This document shows positions 48,201 to 56,315 of a DNA stretch of 64,000 nucleotides, one piece after another (position 1 is the stretch's first letter; each line of letters begins with the position of its first letter). Both the position numbers and the translations under genes were made by a program. Source of the stretch: Alphaproteobacteria bacterium (lineage in GTDB: Bacteria > Pseudomonadota > Alphaproteobacteria > Rickettsiales > UBA998); contig RDXO01000024.1 of assembly GCA_004292675.1 (NCBI GenBank), positions 1-64,000 on the forward strand. Direction: 5' to 3'. The notes beneath the pieces were generated by a model. It worked only from the letters and a program-made list of their open reading frames with translations, was not told the origin of the DNA and searched no databases.

Positions 48201-48383
48201 CCTATGGCACTGAGTATGAATATCAACTTTGTAGAACGCGATATTACCATTGGCGCGCCATCGAGTCAGTGGTGGGTACAATTATCTACGGCGATTGCAG
48301 GGGGGCTTTCTTTTGCAACGGTGTTGACCTTATTAGTCACGCCTGCATTCATCATGTTGCGCTATCGTAAGTTGGATGTGTAG
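45285..48383 (+). CDS. RND efflux transporter permease
   Basis: Proton-driven inner-membrane pump, 1032 aa, with two sets of six membrane helices around two large periplasmic loops. The N-terminal IPKESSPDVQVPIIYV, the helix-4 segment ASGMVVDAAIVVCEYADR with its proton-relay aspartate, and FPDIEPKNANILVRS at the start of the second loop are typical of the HAE1-like group. Substrate not inferable. No outer membrane factor is adjacent, so it may use a shared TolC-like channel. Confidence 0.95.
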   Translation: MMDNLISLSIRSHRVVLMMLAFIMIAGSVTYVQIPKESSPDVQVPIIYVSMFLEGISPEDGERLLIRPMEKQLRTIDNVKNMTATAQEGFASVTLEFRAGFNPDAALADVRAAVDIAKAELPAEADEPKVNEVNFSQFPVVNVVLSGNTDERTLITLARRLRDDIEGVSAVLEAKIAGEREEVLEILIDPRTLEGYNINPAEVLRRVQNNNILIAAGQMDHDHGQFRIKLSGLIENAKDLMHIPIINTKDKVVVLKDIATIRRTFKDAQSHARINGKPSVGIAVSKRAGANLIDTIAEVKKVVDRERAYWPSYIEVSYTQDTSDEVREMLSDLENNIVFAVLLVLLMVLLTMEVRSALLVASSIPASFLMGVLVLGMMGYTMNIVVLFSMILASGMVVDAAIVVCEYADRLMHQHGFTPKHAFQRAASRMFMPIFSSVLMGILVFLPLLFWPGIVGQFMKYMPITMIVVLFASLIVALIFIPTMGAVMRSKKVVRIFIEGEDEHEIMSDHPFTQRYVALLKRILHRPWRTVCIQVGGVFAVYAIFFFAGPGVEFFPDIEPKNANILVRSVGNLSLEEKDRIMKQVEKRIAPLKNEVRFFFTQAGATTVRDIPLDTIGIVQLEFVSWRYRRPAAEILNDARQRLMDLSGVIIETAKQQEGPPTGKALQLEFSSRDPDRIAPMVTRVVDALAKVEGLRDIEDDRPKPAIEWEYEVDREKAGRNDVSVAQIGQVLKLATNGVKVNAFRPDDADDEIDIVVRFPETFRTLDQLAQQRVFTSVGSLEPISNFVKRVAKNAITTIQRSEGLRTMTIKADVKEGVVVDSKVQEVADLLKTLELDPEVSIRFKGEDEEQKEAMQFLSIAFAIALFAMVVLLTAQFNSYYRMFVIMTGVFLSTGGVLIGHLISGAPFGIVMSGVGVITLAGVVVNNNIILIDTFDVLRKQGMKVQDALLLAASVRLRPILLTAGTTVLGLIPMALSMNINFVERDITIGAPSSQWWVQLSTAIAGGLSFATVLTLLVTPAFIMLRYRKLDV

Positions 48384-48391
48384 AGTGCTAT

Positions 48392-48429
48392 CACTATATA
48401 ATTACCGATCAATCGGCAATTATATAGTG
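48392..48429. repeat. Inverted repeat after the RND genes
   Basis: CACTATATAATTACCGAT pairs with ATCGGCAATTATATAGTG with one mismatch (18-bp arms, 2-bp loop). It lies 9 bp after the pump stop codon and directly before a family H hairpin. No T-run follows, so it is not an ordinary terminator. Confidence 0.8.
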
Positions 48430-48453
48430 GAAAAAGCACTATAAATCATAGTG

Positions 48454-48508
48454 TTATGATCGTTTCTTGACATAAAAAATGAGTCATTTTTTTGTCAAAC
48501 GACTATAA
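48454..48508. repeat. Hairpin repeat, family H, copy 2
   Basis: Same orientation as 4464-4517: shared AAGCACTATAAATCA upstream, then TTGACATAAAAAATGA and TCATTTTTTTGTCAA inner arms and the CGACTATAA end. The outer left arm has changed (GTTATGATCGTT), so the stem is less perfect here. Confidence 0.88.
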
Positions 48509-48518
48509 ATGTGAATGA

Positions 48519-48833
48519 CTATCGTTGTATGTTGGGAGCATTGATCGTAACATTATTTCGTTCTTCTTCAAGTTTTTGTGCAAATTTTTCATGAGGATAA
48601 CGCATCGCATACATACTTGCGCTAAATCCTAAAGAACCTGCGATGATTCCACCTAAAGCATTGGCTACATGATGCACCTTCTCAGAAGCAGAGAACATAT
48701 CCGCAACCGTGCTTCCTAAATTACGCCCAGAATGCACCATCGCTAAGGTTGCGATTGTACCTATGGCTGTAGCACAGGCAACATAGGCAACATCAGAAAA
48801 AGTCACATGATGATTTTTTTTAACTGTATCCAT
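48519..48833 (-). CDS. Small hypothetical membrane protein, 104 aa
   Basis: Unrecognised. Two hydrophobic segments (about 13-34 and 56-76) rich in Gly and Ala, with charged ends and a Glu-rich C-terminus. It converges on the RND pump genes across the hairpin repeats. Similar in style to the next rightward small protein but not clearly homologous. Confidence 0.6.
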   Translation of the reverse strand: MDTVKKNHHVTFSDVAYVACATAIGTIATLAMVHSGRNLGSTVADMFSASEKVHHVANALGGIIAGSLGFSASMYAMRYPHEKFAQKLEEERNNVTINAPNIQR

Positions 48834-49134
48834 AAAGGGATTTTACTATGATATTTGACTATAATGAAAGATTTTTTTTGTTACATTATCATGACAACGC
48901 GTAAAATGCTATTCAATATCCATATTGTTACGGCATTTGAAGAAATAACAAAAAAATATCAAAAATATGCATTTATTCTCTTGACTAATGCAAAAAAAAA
49001 ACGGCATATTATGTTTTCACTTTGTTTATGCGATTTAATTAAATCAGCGCCCACTTTTAGAATATCAAGATATTATCTTGACATTCATCAGTCACGCAAA
49101 GTGAACTACCAATTTATCTGAGGTTAGTTTCATT

Positions 49135-49362
49135 ATGTCAGACCACAATCATGGTTCGTCTTGGAAGTCTGTTGCATTGAACACTGCTGTTGCTGGTGGT
49201 GCTTTTGTCCTTGGTTTTATTGTTGATAAAGCAATCGAATCACTGACCAAAACCAAGTCCAATGTTGGAACGACTGCTGCTGCTTGGATTTTAGGTGCTA
49301 TGCACTTGAATGAGGCAATGAATTTAATGTCGAAATGGAACAATAGCGATACCAATGCATAA
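49135..49362 (+). CDS. Small hypothetical membrane protein, 75 aa
   Basis: Unrecognised. An N-terminal His-rich polar stretch (SDHNHGSSW), one Gly/Ala-rich hydrophobic segment about 15-33, and a second weaker one about 45-58. A TGAGG ribosome site lies 12 bp before the ATG. A strong terminator follows, so it is a single-gene unit. The 300 bp upstream (48834-49134) is very AT-rich and shows only a doubtful open frame. Confidence 0.65.
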   Translation: MSDHNHGSSWKSVALNTAVAGGAFVLGFIVDKAIESLTKTKSNVGTTAAAWILGAMHLNEAMNLMSKWNNSDTNA

Positions 49363-49395
49363 TCTGCGGTAGTCAGCACTTGTTGCTAATGTAGT

Positions 49396-49438
49396 AAAAA
49401 AGAGCGTTCCCAATCAAAAGCTGGAACGCTCTTTTTTA
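49396..49438 (+). terminator. Rho-independent terminator
   Basis: AAAAAAGAGCGTTCC and GGAACGCTCTTTTTT form a perfect 15-bp stem with a 13-base loop. The T-runs on both strands allow it to work in either direction. Confidence 0.95.
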
Positions 49439-49451
49439 TTTTATAGCCTAC

Positions 49452-49473
49452 GATAACGTTATCAACTATAGTT
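49452..49473. promoter_or_regulatory. Twin palindromes upstream of uvrC
   Basis: GATAACGTTATC (49452-49463) is a perfect 12-bp palindrome, followed at once by AACTATAGTT (49464-49473), a perfect 10-bp palindrome. They end 25 bp before the uvrC ATG, where a promoter or operator would be expected. Confidence 0.4.
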
Positions 49474-49498
49474 AGTTCACTAAAAAAGAGATAAAACT

Positions 49499-51343
49499 AT
49501 GGAATCGGAACTCAAAGGGCGCGAATATATTGTTGCATTTGTAAAACGCGTAAGCACGAAATCAGGCGTATATCGTATGATTGGCGCAGATGATGCGGTG
49601 CTGTATGTGGGCAAAGCAAAGAATCTTAGTAACCGTATTCGTCATTATACCAGCACTTCAGGCTTATCAAGCCGTATTATGCGGATGGTGGCACTCACAG
49701 TACGTATGGAGGTGATTGAGACGCGCAATGAGGCAGAAGCCCTGCTGTTGGAAGCGACCCTCATTAAAAAATATCAGCCTCGCTATAATATTTTATTGAA
49801 AGATGATAAATCCTATCCCTATATCTGCCTCACCAATCACGAATTCCCAAGAATCGTCAAACATCGTGGTGTGCAGCGCAAAGATGAAACCTATTTTGGT
49901 CCTTTTGCATCCGCCCAAGCGGTGGATGAAACCATTACATTGCTGCAAAAAGCGTTTTTGTTGCGCCCCTGTAGCGATACTATCTTTCAACATCGCACAC
50001 GCCCATGCTTGCAATATCAAATTAAACGATGCAGCGCGCCATGCGTGAACATCATTAATAAGCAAGATTATGCTAGCCTCATTCGTCAGGCAAGTCAGTT
50101 TTTGCGGGGCAAGAATCGTGAAGTGCAAGAGCAACTCACGCAAGAGATGCAGGTTCATGCAGCAAACTATGAGTATGAACGGGCAAGTGTATGTCGGGAT
50201 CGGATTCGCATCTTAACACAGATTCAAGAGCAGCAACAGATGGTGCAAAGCACACTCGAAGAAGCCGATGTGATTGCGTGTCACCATGAATCAGGGCAAG
50301 CATGTGTGCAGATATGGTTTTTTCGTGCGGGGATGCATTTTGGCAATCATGCCTATTTTCCCGCGCAGTTTAGTGATCAAACTCCCGAAGAATTAATCAC
50401 GGCGTTTATGGGGCAATATTATCAGACGCACCCCATCCCGAAATTGATTTTGCTGGATCGCACGCCTGCAGATGTGGAAGTGCTGCAAGATGCCCTTAGC
50501 ATGAATGCGCAGCGCAAAGTTGAGTTAAGTGTACCGCAACGTGGGGAGCGCAAACGCGTGGTGGAAGCCTTGCAGAATCAAGCACAGACGGCGTTGCAAT
50601 TACGTTTAGCACAACGTACCAGTGAATTGAAGCATCTTGAAGCGGTGCGCGATGTATTTGGTTTGAAAATCACGCCCAAACGTATTGAAGTTTATGATAA
50701 TAGCCATATTTCAGGCACGCACGCCGTAGGCGGGATGATCGTGAGTGGGGAGCAGGGCTTTGAGAAATCACAGTACCGTCGGTTTACGATTCGCTTGGAA
50801 GAACTAACCGCAGGTGATGATTATGCCATGTTGAAACAAGTGCTTACCCGTCGCCTATCTCGCCTTCGTAAGGAAGACCCCGATCGCAGCCTTGGCATGT
50901 GGGCAGATTTATTATTGATTGATGGCGGCAAAGGGCATATGTCCACTACCGCAGAGGTGCTTGCTACTTTAGGCATCGAAAATCTTCCCTTTGTGTGTAT
51001 TGCCAAAGGGGTGGATCGTAATGCAGGGCGGGAGCATTTCTTTATGCCTGATCGCGAGCCGTTTCAACTGCCTGTGAATAATCCCACCCTGCATTATCTG
51101 CAACGGTTGCGTGATGAAGTGCATCGTTTTGCGATTAGCTCTCATCGCATCAAGCGTGCCAATGCCATGCAACATTCCGTATTAGATGATATTCCCAATA
51201 TTGGATCAGCACGCAAAAAAGCCTTGATGCTGCATTTTGGATCAAGCAAAGCGGTTGCCGAGGCATCCTATGAGGCGTTGTGCAAAGTGGAGGGCATTAA
51301 TGCGCGCATTGCGCAACAGATTTATGATTTTTTTCATGAGTAA
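49499..51343 (+). CDS. uvrC: Excinuclease ABC subunit C
   Basis: Makes both cuts in nucleotide excision repair. N-terminal GIY-YIG nuclease (SGVYRMIGADDAVLYVGKAKNL at about 21-42), a UVR segment about 210-245, the C-terminal RNase H-like nuclease with YDNSHISGTHAVGGM, and a helix-hairpin-helix tail (IPNIGSARKKALMLHFGS). 614 aa is complete. The last 131 bp, from codon 572 to the stop, recur as a diverged copy at 51685-51815. Confidence 0.97.
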   Translation: MESELKGREYIVAFVKRVSTKSGVYRMIGADDAVLYVGKAKNLSNRIRHYTSTSGLSSRIMRMVALTVRMEVIETRNEAEALLLEATLIKKYQPRYNILLKDDKSYPYICLTNHEFPRIVKHRGVQRKDETYFGPFASAQAVDETITLLQKAFLLRPCSDTIFQHRTRPCLQYQIKRCSAPCVNIINKQDYASLIRQASQFLRGKNREVQEQLTQEMQVHAANYEYERASVCRDRIRILTQIQEQQQMVQSTLEEADVIACHHESGQACVQIWFFRAGMHFGNHAYFPAQFSDQTPEELITAFMGQYYQTHPIPKLILLDRTPADVEVLQDALSMNAQRKVELSVPQRGERKRVVEALQNQAQTALQLRLAQRTSELKHLEAVRDVFGLKITPKRIEVYDNSHISGTHAVGGMIVSGEQGFEKSQYRRFTIRLEELTAGDDYAMLKQVLTRRLSRLRKEDPDRSLGMWADLLLIDGGKGHMSTTAEVLATLGIENLPFVCIAKGVDRNAGREHFFMPDREPFQLPVNNPTLHYLQRLRDEVHRFAISSHRIKRANAMQHSVLDDIPNIGSARKKALMLHFGSSKAVAEASYEALCKVEGINARIAQQIYDFFHE

Positions 51344-51413
51344 CACATTCTTTGTAACGCTACTGTAACTTTTTTACATTACTATATATATTAATTTAAC
51401 TATGGAGGGCATT

Positions 51414-51680
51414 ATGTCTTGGAAAGAAAAAATAGAAAATCAAAGAGGCGAACGTGGTTCACTCAAACCAGACGTTTCAGATGTTGCGAATCAAATAGCG
51501 CAGATGGCAGAACAATCTTATGATATTGCGGCTCTTAGAGAGATGGGCATTGATACAAGTGATTTACAAAATCAGCAAGAGATAATGCAAGATCGTGTTA
51601 CGCAAGAACGCGGTAGGCTTGGATTTGCAGAGAATATTGCTGTTGAACGCGAAGCATCGGCTAAAATTAATCAGCGATAA
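51414..51680 (+). CDS. Small hypothetical protein between uvrC and its 3' copy
   Basis: Unrecognised, 88 aa, soluble and strongly helical, rich in Glu, Gln, Arg and Ala. ATG 51414 is chosen because GGAGGG lies 5 bp upstream; an in-frame ATG at 51402 has no such site. The frame stops just before the copied uvrC end begins at 51685, so the gene is enclosed by the true and the copied gene end. Confidence 0.65.
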   Translation: MSWKEKIENQRGERGSLKPDVSDVANQIAQMAEQSYDIAALREMGIDTSDLQNQQEIMQDRVTQERGRLGFAENIAVEREASAKINQR

Positions 51681-51684
51681 AAAT

Positions 51685-51815
51685 GCAAAAAAGCCTTGAT
51701 GCTGCATTTTGGATCAAGTAAAGCGGTGGCGGAGGCATCCTATGAGGCTTTGTGCAACGTGGAGGGCATCAATGCACGCATTGCGCAGCAGATTTATGAT
51801 TTTTTTCATGAGTGA
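51685..51815 (+). pseudogene. Diverged copy of the uvrC 3' end
   Basis: 131 bp aligned to 51213-51343 with no gaps and nine differences. Eight fall in third codon positions of the uvrC frame (seven silent, one Lys to Asn); the ninth changes the stop from TAA to TGA. Only the last 43 codons are present, with no start, so no UvrC can be made. See the matching finding. Confidence 0.92.
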
Positions 51816-51846
51816 TCATGAGCGTTCTGCATAACTCTCACCTCGT

Positions 51847-51916
51847 GTCATACCCGCGAAGGCGGGTATCCATGTCTTAGTGCTGTTCTGGATTCCTGCC
51901 TTACGCCAAGAATGAC
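51847..51916. repeat. Full GTCATACC repeat
   Basis: Left half GTCATACCCGCGAAGGCGGG and right half CTGGATTCCTGCCTTACGCC, ending AAGAATGAC. The ends GTCAT and ATGAC are inverted. It is the most complete form in the window. Confidence 0.88.
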
Positions 51917-52111
51917 CATTGTACGATATAGGATGGCACACCCAACGCAGCCACCCAAGAAACACTCCGCTATGAATGCGATGTATTCTAAATCCGTGAT
52001 CGCTCCCAAGCCCAATAAGAGGATGCCTAAAAGACTCATGCGTAGCATACATCTTTGTGCATAGAGGGAGGCATGATGGGGAGAGGTGGGTTTTGTAAAT
52101 TTCATAAACAT
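51848..52111 (-). CDS. Possible small membrane protein ending in a repeat
   Basis: Unrecognised, 87 aa at most; ATG six bases in gives 85. One or two hydrophobic segments (about 26-40 and 45-68). The last 18 residues are encoded by the GTCATACC repeat, which suggests the repeat has inserted into and replaced the original end. A shorter true protein or no protein is possible. Confidence 0.4.
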   Translation of the reverse strand: MFMKFTKPTSPHHASLYAQRCMLRMSLLGILLLGLGAITDLEYIAFIAECFLGGCVGCAILYRTMVILGVRQESRTALRHGYPPSRV

Positions 52112-52270
52112 AGGTTAGCAAAAGCAGACGCGCAATGCAACTATAAGTATAATGACCTTGAAATCTATTATCCTATAAGTGTATTTTTGAGGATTTTCCT
52201 AACATTTATTGTGACATATTTTCTTTAAAAAATGATTGCGATAGCGATAAAGAACGAGTATAAGTGACGG

Positions 52271-53338
52271 ATGCAAATTATCGTACTCGGAGCCCACCGT
52301 TCGGGCACATCTATGGTTACTCGTCTCATTAACATGATGGGCGCGTATTTTGGTCTTGGTGAATCATCTATTGGCGTGAGTAGTGATAACCCAAAAGGGT
52401 TTTGGGAGCGTGGTGATGTGATTGCGGCAAATGATGCCATACTTGCGCATTATGGTTGTGCGTGGGATCGCTTGGCACAGTGGCAAGGTTCAGAGAAAAT
52501 CGCACCAAAAGATGCCCAAGCACTTGCGCCGATCTTCAACAACATGAAAAACATTATTCTAGAGATGGATGCAAGCCGTCCATGGGTGATGAAAGATCCG
52601 CGTATGTGTTTAACCTACCCATTTTGGCGACCTATGCTTGAGATGCCCGTGGTTGTGTGTGTCTATCGTAATCCGCAGGAAGTAGCGCGATCGCTTAAAA
52701 CGCGCAATCAGTTTTCTTTGTCGTTTTCTATGGCATTGTGGGAATATTATGCTACAGGTGTTGTCAATGCCATCCAACGTACACCAACAATCTATGTGCA
52801 GCATTCTGCTATGCTTGCTGATCCGATTGCGACGGTACAGAAGATGTATGATGATCTCACGGCATTGGGGGTGCGAGGTTTAACCTTGCCGACAGAGCGT
52901 GAAATTACCAGCTTTGTTGATCCCTCATTATACCGCTCTCGTGGTAATGAAGCATTGATGACGGAGATGATGACGGATACACAGAAGAAATTAGTCGCGT
53001 ATGTGAGCGGACGTGAAAAAACCTTATTGAATGAATGGCAAAAGCCTTCGGAGCTTGCTTCTGATTTGATTCTCTCGTTAGAGCAATTTAGTGCAACGCA
53101 AGCACGGTTAGAGCAGCATTATCAATTATTCTCTGAGGTAGAGCAACGCAAAAATGAGCTTGAAAGTCAGATGGATGGTTATAAGCGTGAGATTCAGCAT
53201 GTGCAGTTACGCGCCCAAGATACTATCGCAAAATTACGTGCAGATCACGATGCGTTGCGTGCTTCCACAAGCTGGCGTTTAGGGCAGAAAATTGTGCGAT
53301 TCGGGCGTGCTGTGACCTTCAAAGGCAATCCTGCGTAA
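52271..53338 (+). CDS. Sulfotransferase family protein with coiled-coil tail
   Basis: 355 aa. The N-terminal PAPS-binding loop LGAHRSGTSM is at residues 6-15, and the 3'-phosphate site corresponds to VCVYRNPQEVARSL about 128-141. The C-terminal 100 residues form a coiled coil ending in a basic SWRLGQKIVRFGRA, a tail also seen on bacterial surface-glycan transferases. It may sulfate a glycan or work with a glycosyltransferase such as the one at 38673. No PAPS synthesis genes are near. Confidence 0.85.
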   Translation: MQIIVLGAHRSGTSMVTRLINMMGAYFGLGESSIGVSSDNPKGFWERGDVIAANDAILAHYGCAWDRLAQWQGSEKIAPKDAQALAPIFNNMKNIILEMDASRPWVMKDPRMCLTYPFWRPMLEMPVVVCVYRNPQEVARSLKTRNQFSLSFSMALWEYYATGVVNAIQRTPTIYVQHSAMLADPIATVQKMYDDLTALGVRGLTLPTEREITSFVDPSLYRSRGNEALMTEMMTDTQKKLVAYVSGREKTLLNEWQKPSELASDLILSLEQFSATQARLEQHYQLFSEVEQRKNELESQMDGYKREIQHVQLRAQDTIAKLRADHDALRASTSWRLGQKIVRFGRAVTFKGNPA

Positions 53339-53350
53339 ACTCACCACACC

Positions 53351-53532
53351 TCATGAGATATGAATGGTTTACTCCTCCGCCTGCGGGGGAGTCCAAGAAT
53401 CAAGGTTTTTCAACGAAAAACCGCAGATGATTGGGTGGGGGTAAATAGAATGCCCCCACGGTTCAGCATCGGATTGGAGAGCGTAAGACCGAATGCATAG
53501 CGTGAAATATTTACATAATGTGACGGGTGGCA
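53351..53532. repeat. Dispersed repeat, family G, copy 2 (longer form)
   Basis: Matches 14909-15054 at both ends (CATGAGATATGAATGG and GCGTGAAATATTTACATA), with about 45 extra bases near 53442-53485. The left hairpin arm has decayed here while the right arm is intact. The gene-free stretch 53339-53664 consists of this element and the next. Confidence 0.88.
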
Positions 53533-53554
53533 ATCCCGCATAAGTCTATATTCT

Positions 53555-53627
53555 GTCATACCAGCGAAGGCTGATATCCATTGCTATAACTATTGTTGCT
53601 GGATTCCTGTTCTTAAGCATGAATGAC
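53555..53627. repeat. GTCATACC repeat, diverged full copy
   Basis: GTCATACCAGCGAAGGCTG and CTGGATTCCTGTTCTTAAGC, ending in GAATGAC. It directly follows the family G repeat. Confidence 0.82.
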
Positions 53628-53664
53628 GCAATGTACTAGTTTTTACGCAGATGCCTCATAATGA

Positions 53665-55122
53665 TTAAAAATCACTAGAGAAACTTTTCATGGCACGCAA
53701 GCCTCCAAATAACCCACCAACCGTTTGTTGTGGTGCTATGACTGGCGGTTTGGGTACGGGGCATACGCGATTTCTTCCCCCATTTTTTGCTTCATAAAGG
53801 GAAATATCGGCACGTTTGATGAGCGAAGAGGCGTTATCACTGCTAAGATTCAGTTCCGCAATACCAATGCTGATGGTTTTATTAATGGCTTTCACTTCAT
53901 GAGAAATCGCAAATGGTTCTTGAGCAATATTATTGCGCATACGATCTGCAATCATATAGGCATCGTGCAGGGTTGTCTCAGGCATGAGTACCATAAATTC
54001 TTCACCACCCACACGCGCCACAAGATCAGAGCTGCGGACATTCGCCACCATGCGTTTGGAAAGTTCGCGGAGAATTTCATCCCCCACATCATGCCCATAG
54101 GTATCATTGACGGATTTGAAATGATCCATATCCAGCATCATGATAGCAAAGTTTTTTTGATTGCTAAGTGATTGATTGATGATGTTTTGGATATGCGCAT
54201 CAAGAAAATTACGATTATATAAGCCTGTAAGTTTATCCGTTACGGCAAGTGAGACACTTGCTTGATAGTTAGCGCGTAGGGCATCTTGATATTTTTTGCG
54301 TCGAATCTGCGTTTTAAGGCGTGCCTCCATCTCATTAAGTTCGATCGGCACATGCAAATAATCATTAATCCCTAGTTCTAAACCTTTAAGCATGAGATGT
54401 TGCTCTTGCTCATCAACCAGTGTGATGATTGGCACGTTACGCAAATGATCGATATTTTTGAGTTGAGTTGCCAAGCGCAAGCCGTCCATATCAGAAAGCA
54501 TGGTACTGACGACAATAACATCAGGCTGCACATGTTGCTTGAGATTTTCTAGGGCTTCGGCAGGGTCTGTATAGGTGGTTACTTTGTAACGTGAGTTGAA
54601 ATATTCTGAGATATTGCGCGATTGCACCAAATCATCGTCAATGACAATCATGTGCGCACCTGTGACATCGGCAGTAAAGCTATTGGAATCATCCGCGAGT
54701 ACGCCAACTTGTCGCCCTGTTTTGTCACGCATCCGCAATTCATCAAGCAATACTTTGATACGCACAAGCGATTTCACGCGAGCGAATAACGCCGTATCAT
54801 TGATAGGCTTGCTGATAAAATCATCCGCTCCCGCTTCCAAACCGCGTACACGATCAGACACATCGCTGAGTGCCGTCACCATCACCACGGGAATATGGGA
54901 TACTTCCGCATCTTTTTTGAGGCGTGTACATACCTCAAAACCATCCATGCCCGGCATCATCACATCTAGTAAAATCAGGTCAGGTTTGTGTGCTGTGACT
55001 TGTTTAATCGCTTCAAAGCCATCGGTTGCGGTAATGACATCATAATATTCATTGCTCAGCATTGCTTCCAATAATTTGACGTTAGCAGGAACATCATCGA
55101 CAACAAGAATTAAAGCGGTCAT
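53665..55122 (-). CDS. pleD: Diguanylate cyclase response regulator PleD
   Basis: Makes cyclic di-GMP during the swarmer-to-stalked type transition in alphaproteobacteria. The first receiver domain has the phosphoacceptor at D53 ([11 protein letters not shown]), the second (about 155-275) has lost most acidic residues, and the GGDEF domain (about 295-455) has an active GGEEF motif. The inhibitory I-site RSSD lies five residues before it. 485 aa. Its start overlaps the divK stop as ATGA. Confidence 0.95.
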   Translation of the reverse strand: MTALILVVDDVPANVKLLEAMLSNEYYDVITATDGFEAIKQVTAHKPDLILLDVMMPGMDGFEVCTRLKKDAEVSHIPVVMVTALSDVSDRVRGLEAGADDFISKPINDTALFARVKSLVRIKVLLDELRMRDKTGRQVGVLADDSNSFTADVTGAHMIVIDDDLVQSRNISEYFNSRYKVTTYTDPAEALENLKQHVQPDVIVVSTMLSDMDGLRLATQLKNIDHLRNVPIITLVDEQEQHLMLKGLELGINDYLHVPIELNEMEARLKTQIRRKKYQDALRANYQASVSLAVTDKLTGLYNRNFLDAHIQNIINQSLSNQKNFAIMMLDMDHFKSVNDTYGHDVGDEILRELSKRMVANVRSSDLVARVGGEEFMVLMPETTLHDAYMIADRMRNNIAQEPFAISHEVKAINKTISIGIAELNLSSDNASSLIKRADISLYEAKNGGRNRVCPVPKPPVIAPQQTVGGLFGGLRAMKSFSSDF

Positions 55123-55517
55123 GCAAAGCCTTCGCGTACTGGTTGTGGTTCATTGAGGTGGAAGCGTACTGATTTCAGAAATTCAAGGATAGCAATGGGT
55201 TTCGCGATATAGGCCTGACACCCAGCGCGCATAATTTTCTCCTCATCATTTTTCATAGCAAACGCAGTGACAGCGATAATCGGTATATGATTAATGTCCT
55301 TATCTGCCTTGATCCGCCTCGTTACGTCAAGACCCGAGACTTCAGGAAGCTGAATATCCATCAAAATTAAATCAGGGCGTATCGTTTTTGCCAAAGTGAT
55401 GGCTTCGTAGCCCTCTTTGGTTTCAATGGTTTCGTATCCGTGTGCGCCAAGTAAATCTCGAAATAATTTTAGATTCAGATCATTATCTTCAACAATAAGT
55501 ATTCTTTTTTTTGTCAT
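55119..55517 (-). CDS. divK: Single-domain response regulator DivK
   Basis: Cell-fate regulator that controls DivJ/PleC kinases in Caulobacter-like bacteria. A lone receiver domain of 132 aa with the acidic pocket EDND at 10-13, phosphoacceptor D54 in LMDIQLPE, and K-P near the end. ATG 55517 is chosen; the frame is open 14 codons further up. divK-pleD is a classic alphaproteobacterial pair. Confidence 0.94.
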   Translation of the reverse strand: MTKKRILIVEDNDLNLKLFRDLLGAHGYETIETKEGYEAITLAKTIRPDLILMDIQLPEVSGLDVTRRIKADKDINHIPIIAVTAFAMKNDEEKIMRAGCQAYIAKPIAILEFLKSVRFHLNEPQPVREGFA

Positions 55518-55655
55518 AGTGCGCAACACTTCCATAGTTAGAACGACTATCTGCTCCATATGTACAAAGCATATATAATAGAATTATCTTACTAGGCAAA
55601 GATTAAGAATGGATTTATAAAATCCATGCGAATGCGTCTCATGATGGAACAGAAG

Positions 55656-56315
55656 CTAGACAAACAGATAAAATGCCACTAAAAAAACTGCAAGGTGGCT
55701 ATCAAGCCGATCTAAGACTCCGCCATGCCCGGGGAGTAGTTGTGAGCTATCTTTCACGCCCGCAGCACGTTTGATCAGTGATTCTAAAAGATCGCCTACT
55801 TGCCCAATCACAGCAAAAAGCACTCCATAAAAAGCGGCATGAGGCAAGGAAAAACCTAGCATAGGTAGGCTTATCATCCCCATGCAGGATGCAGCGAACG
55901 CCCCACAGGCAAGCCCTTCCCATGTTTTGGATGGACTAATACGTGGTGCAAGTTTATGACGACCAAAGCGTTTACCGCCAAAATAAGCACCAATATCGGT
56001 TGCAATGACGCATAAAGCGATGAATAAGGTTAGATATAGCCCAGATTCAGGGATAGATCGCACCGCAATCATGGCAATGCAACTAAAGATGATATAGGCA
56101 TATCCGAGCAGATGCACCCATAGATGATTGCGCCTAAACCACATGATCGTGCTATTCGGCAATTTAGGTACAAGGGTACGCCATTCATACATCATGGCGG
56201 CTAGGGCAATCAAAATAAGGATAATGAATGCCTCCATCACCAACATTGCTCCCACCACGATGGGGGTGAGTATGAGAGCGGTTTTGATACGTTTAGATAG
56301 TTCTTCGTTTGCCAT
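55656..56315 (-). CDS. cdsA: Phosphatidate cytidylyltransferase
   Basis: Makes CDP-diacylglycerol, precursor of the main phospholipids. The C-terminal signature is exact: SLIKRAAGVKDSSQLLPGH followed by GGVLDRLD. About six membrane segments. The start at 56315 (MANEEL) overlaps uppS by 23 bp; longer starts would lie deep in uppS. 219 aa, slightly shorter than the usual 260-280. Confidence 0.95.
   Translation of the reverse strand: MANEELSKRIKTALILTPIVVGAMLVMEAFIILILIALAAMMYEWRTLVPKLPNSTIMWFRRNHLWVHLLGYAYIIFSCIAMIAVRSIPESGLYLTLFIALCVIATDIGAYFGGKRFGRHKLAPRISPSKTWEGLACGAFAASCMGMISLPMLGFSLPHAAFYGVLFAVIGQVGDLLESLIKRAAGVKDSSQLLPGHGGVLDRLDSHLAVFLVAFYLFV

Noticed and set aside
48855-49121. 88-aa rightward open frame
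   Set aside because: It is in very AT-rich DNA, has poly-lysine and odd composition, no ribosome binding site, and no domain. I treat it as chance.
55518-55559. Longer start for divK
   Set aside because: DivK proteins begin a few residues before the first beta strand; the extra 14 residues lack similarity to that family.
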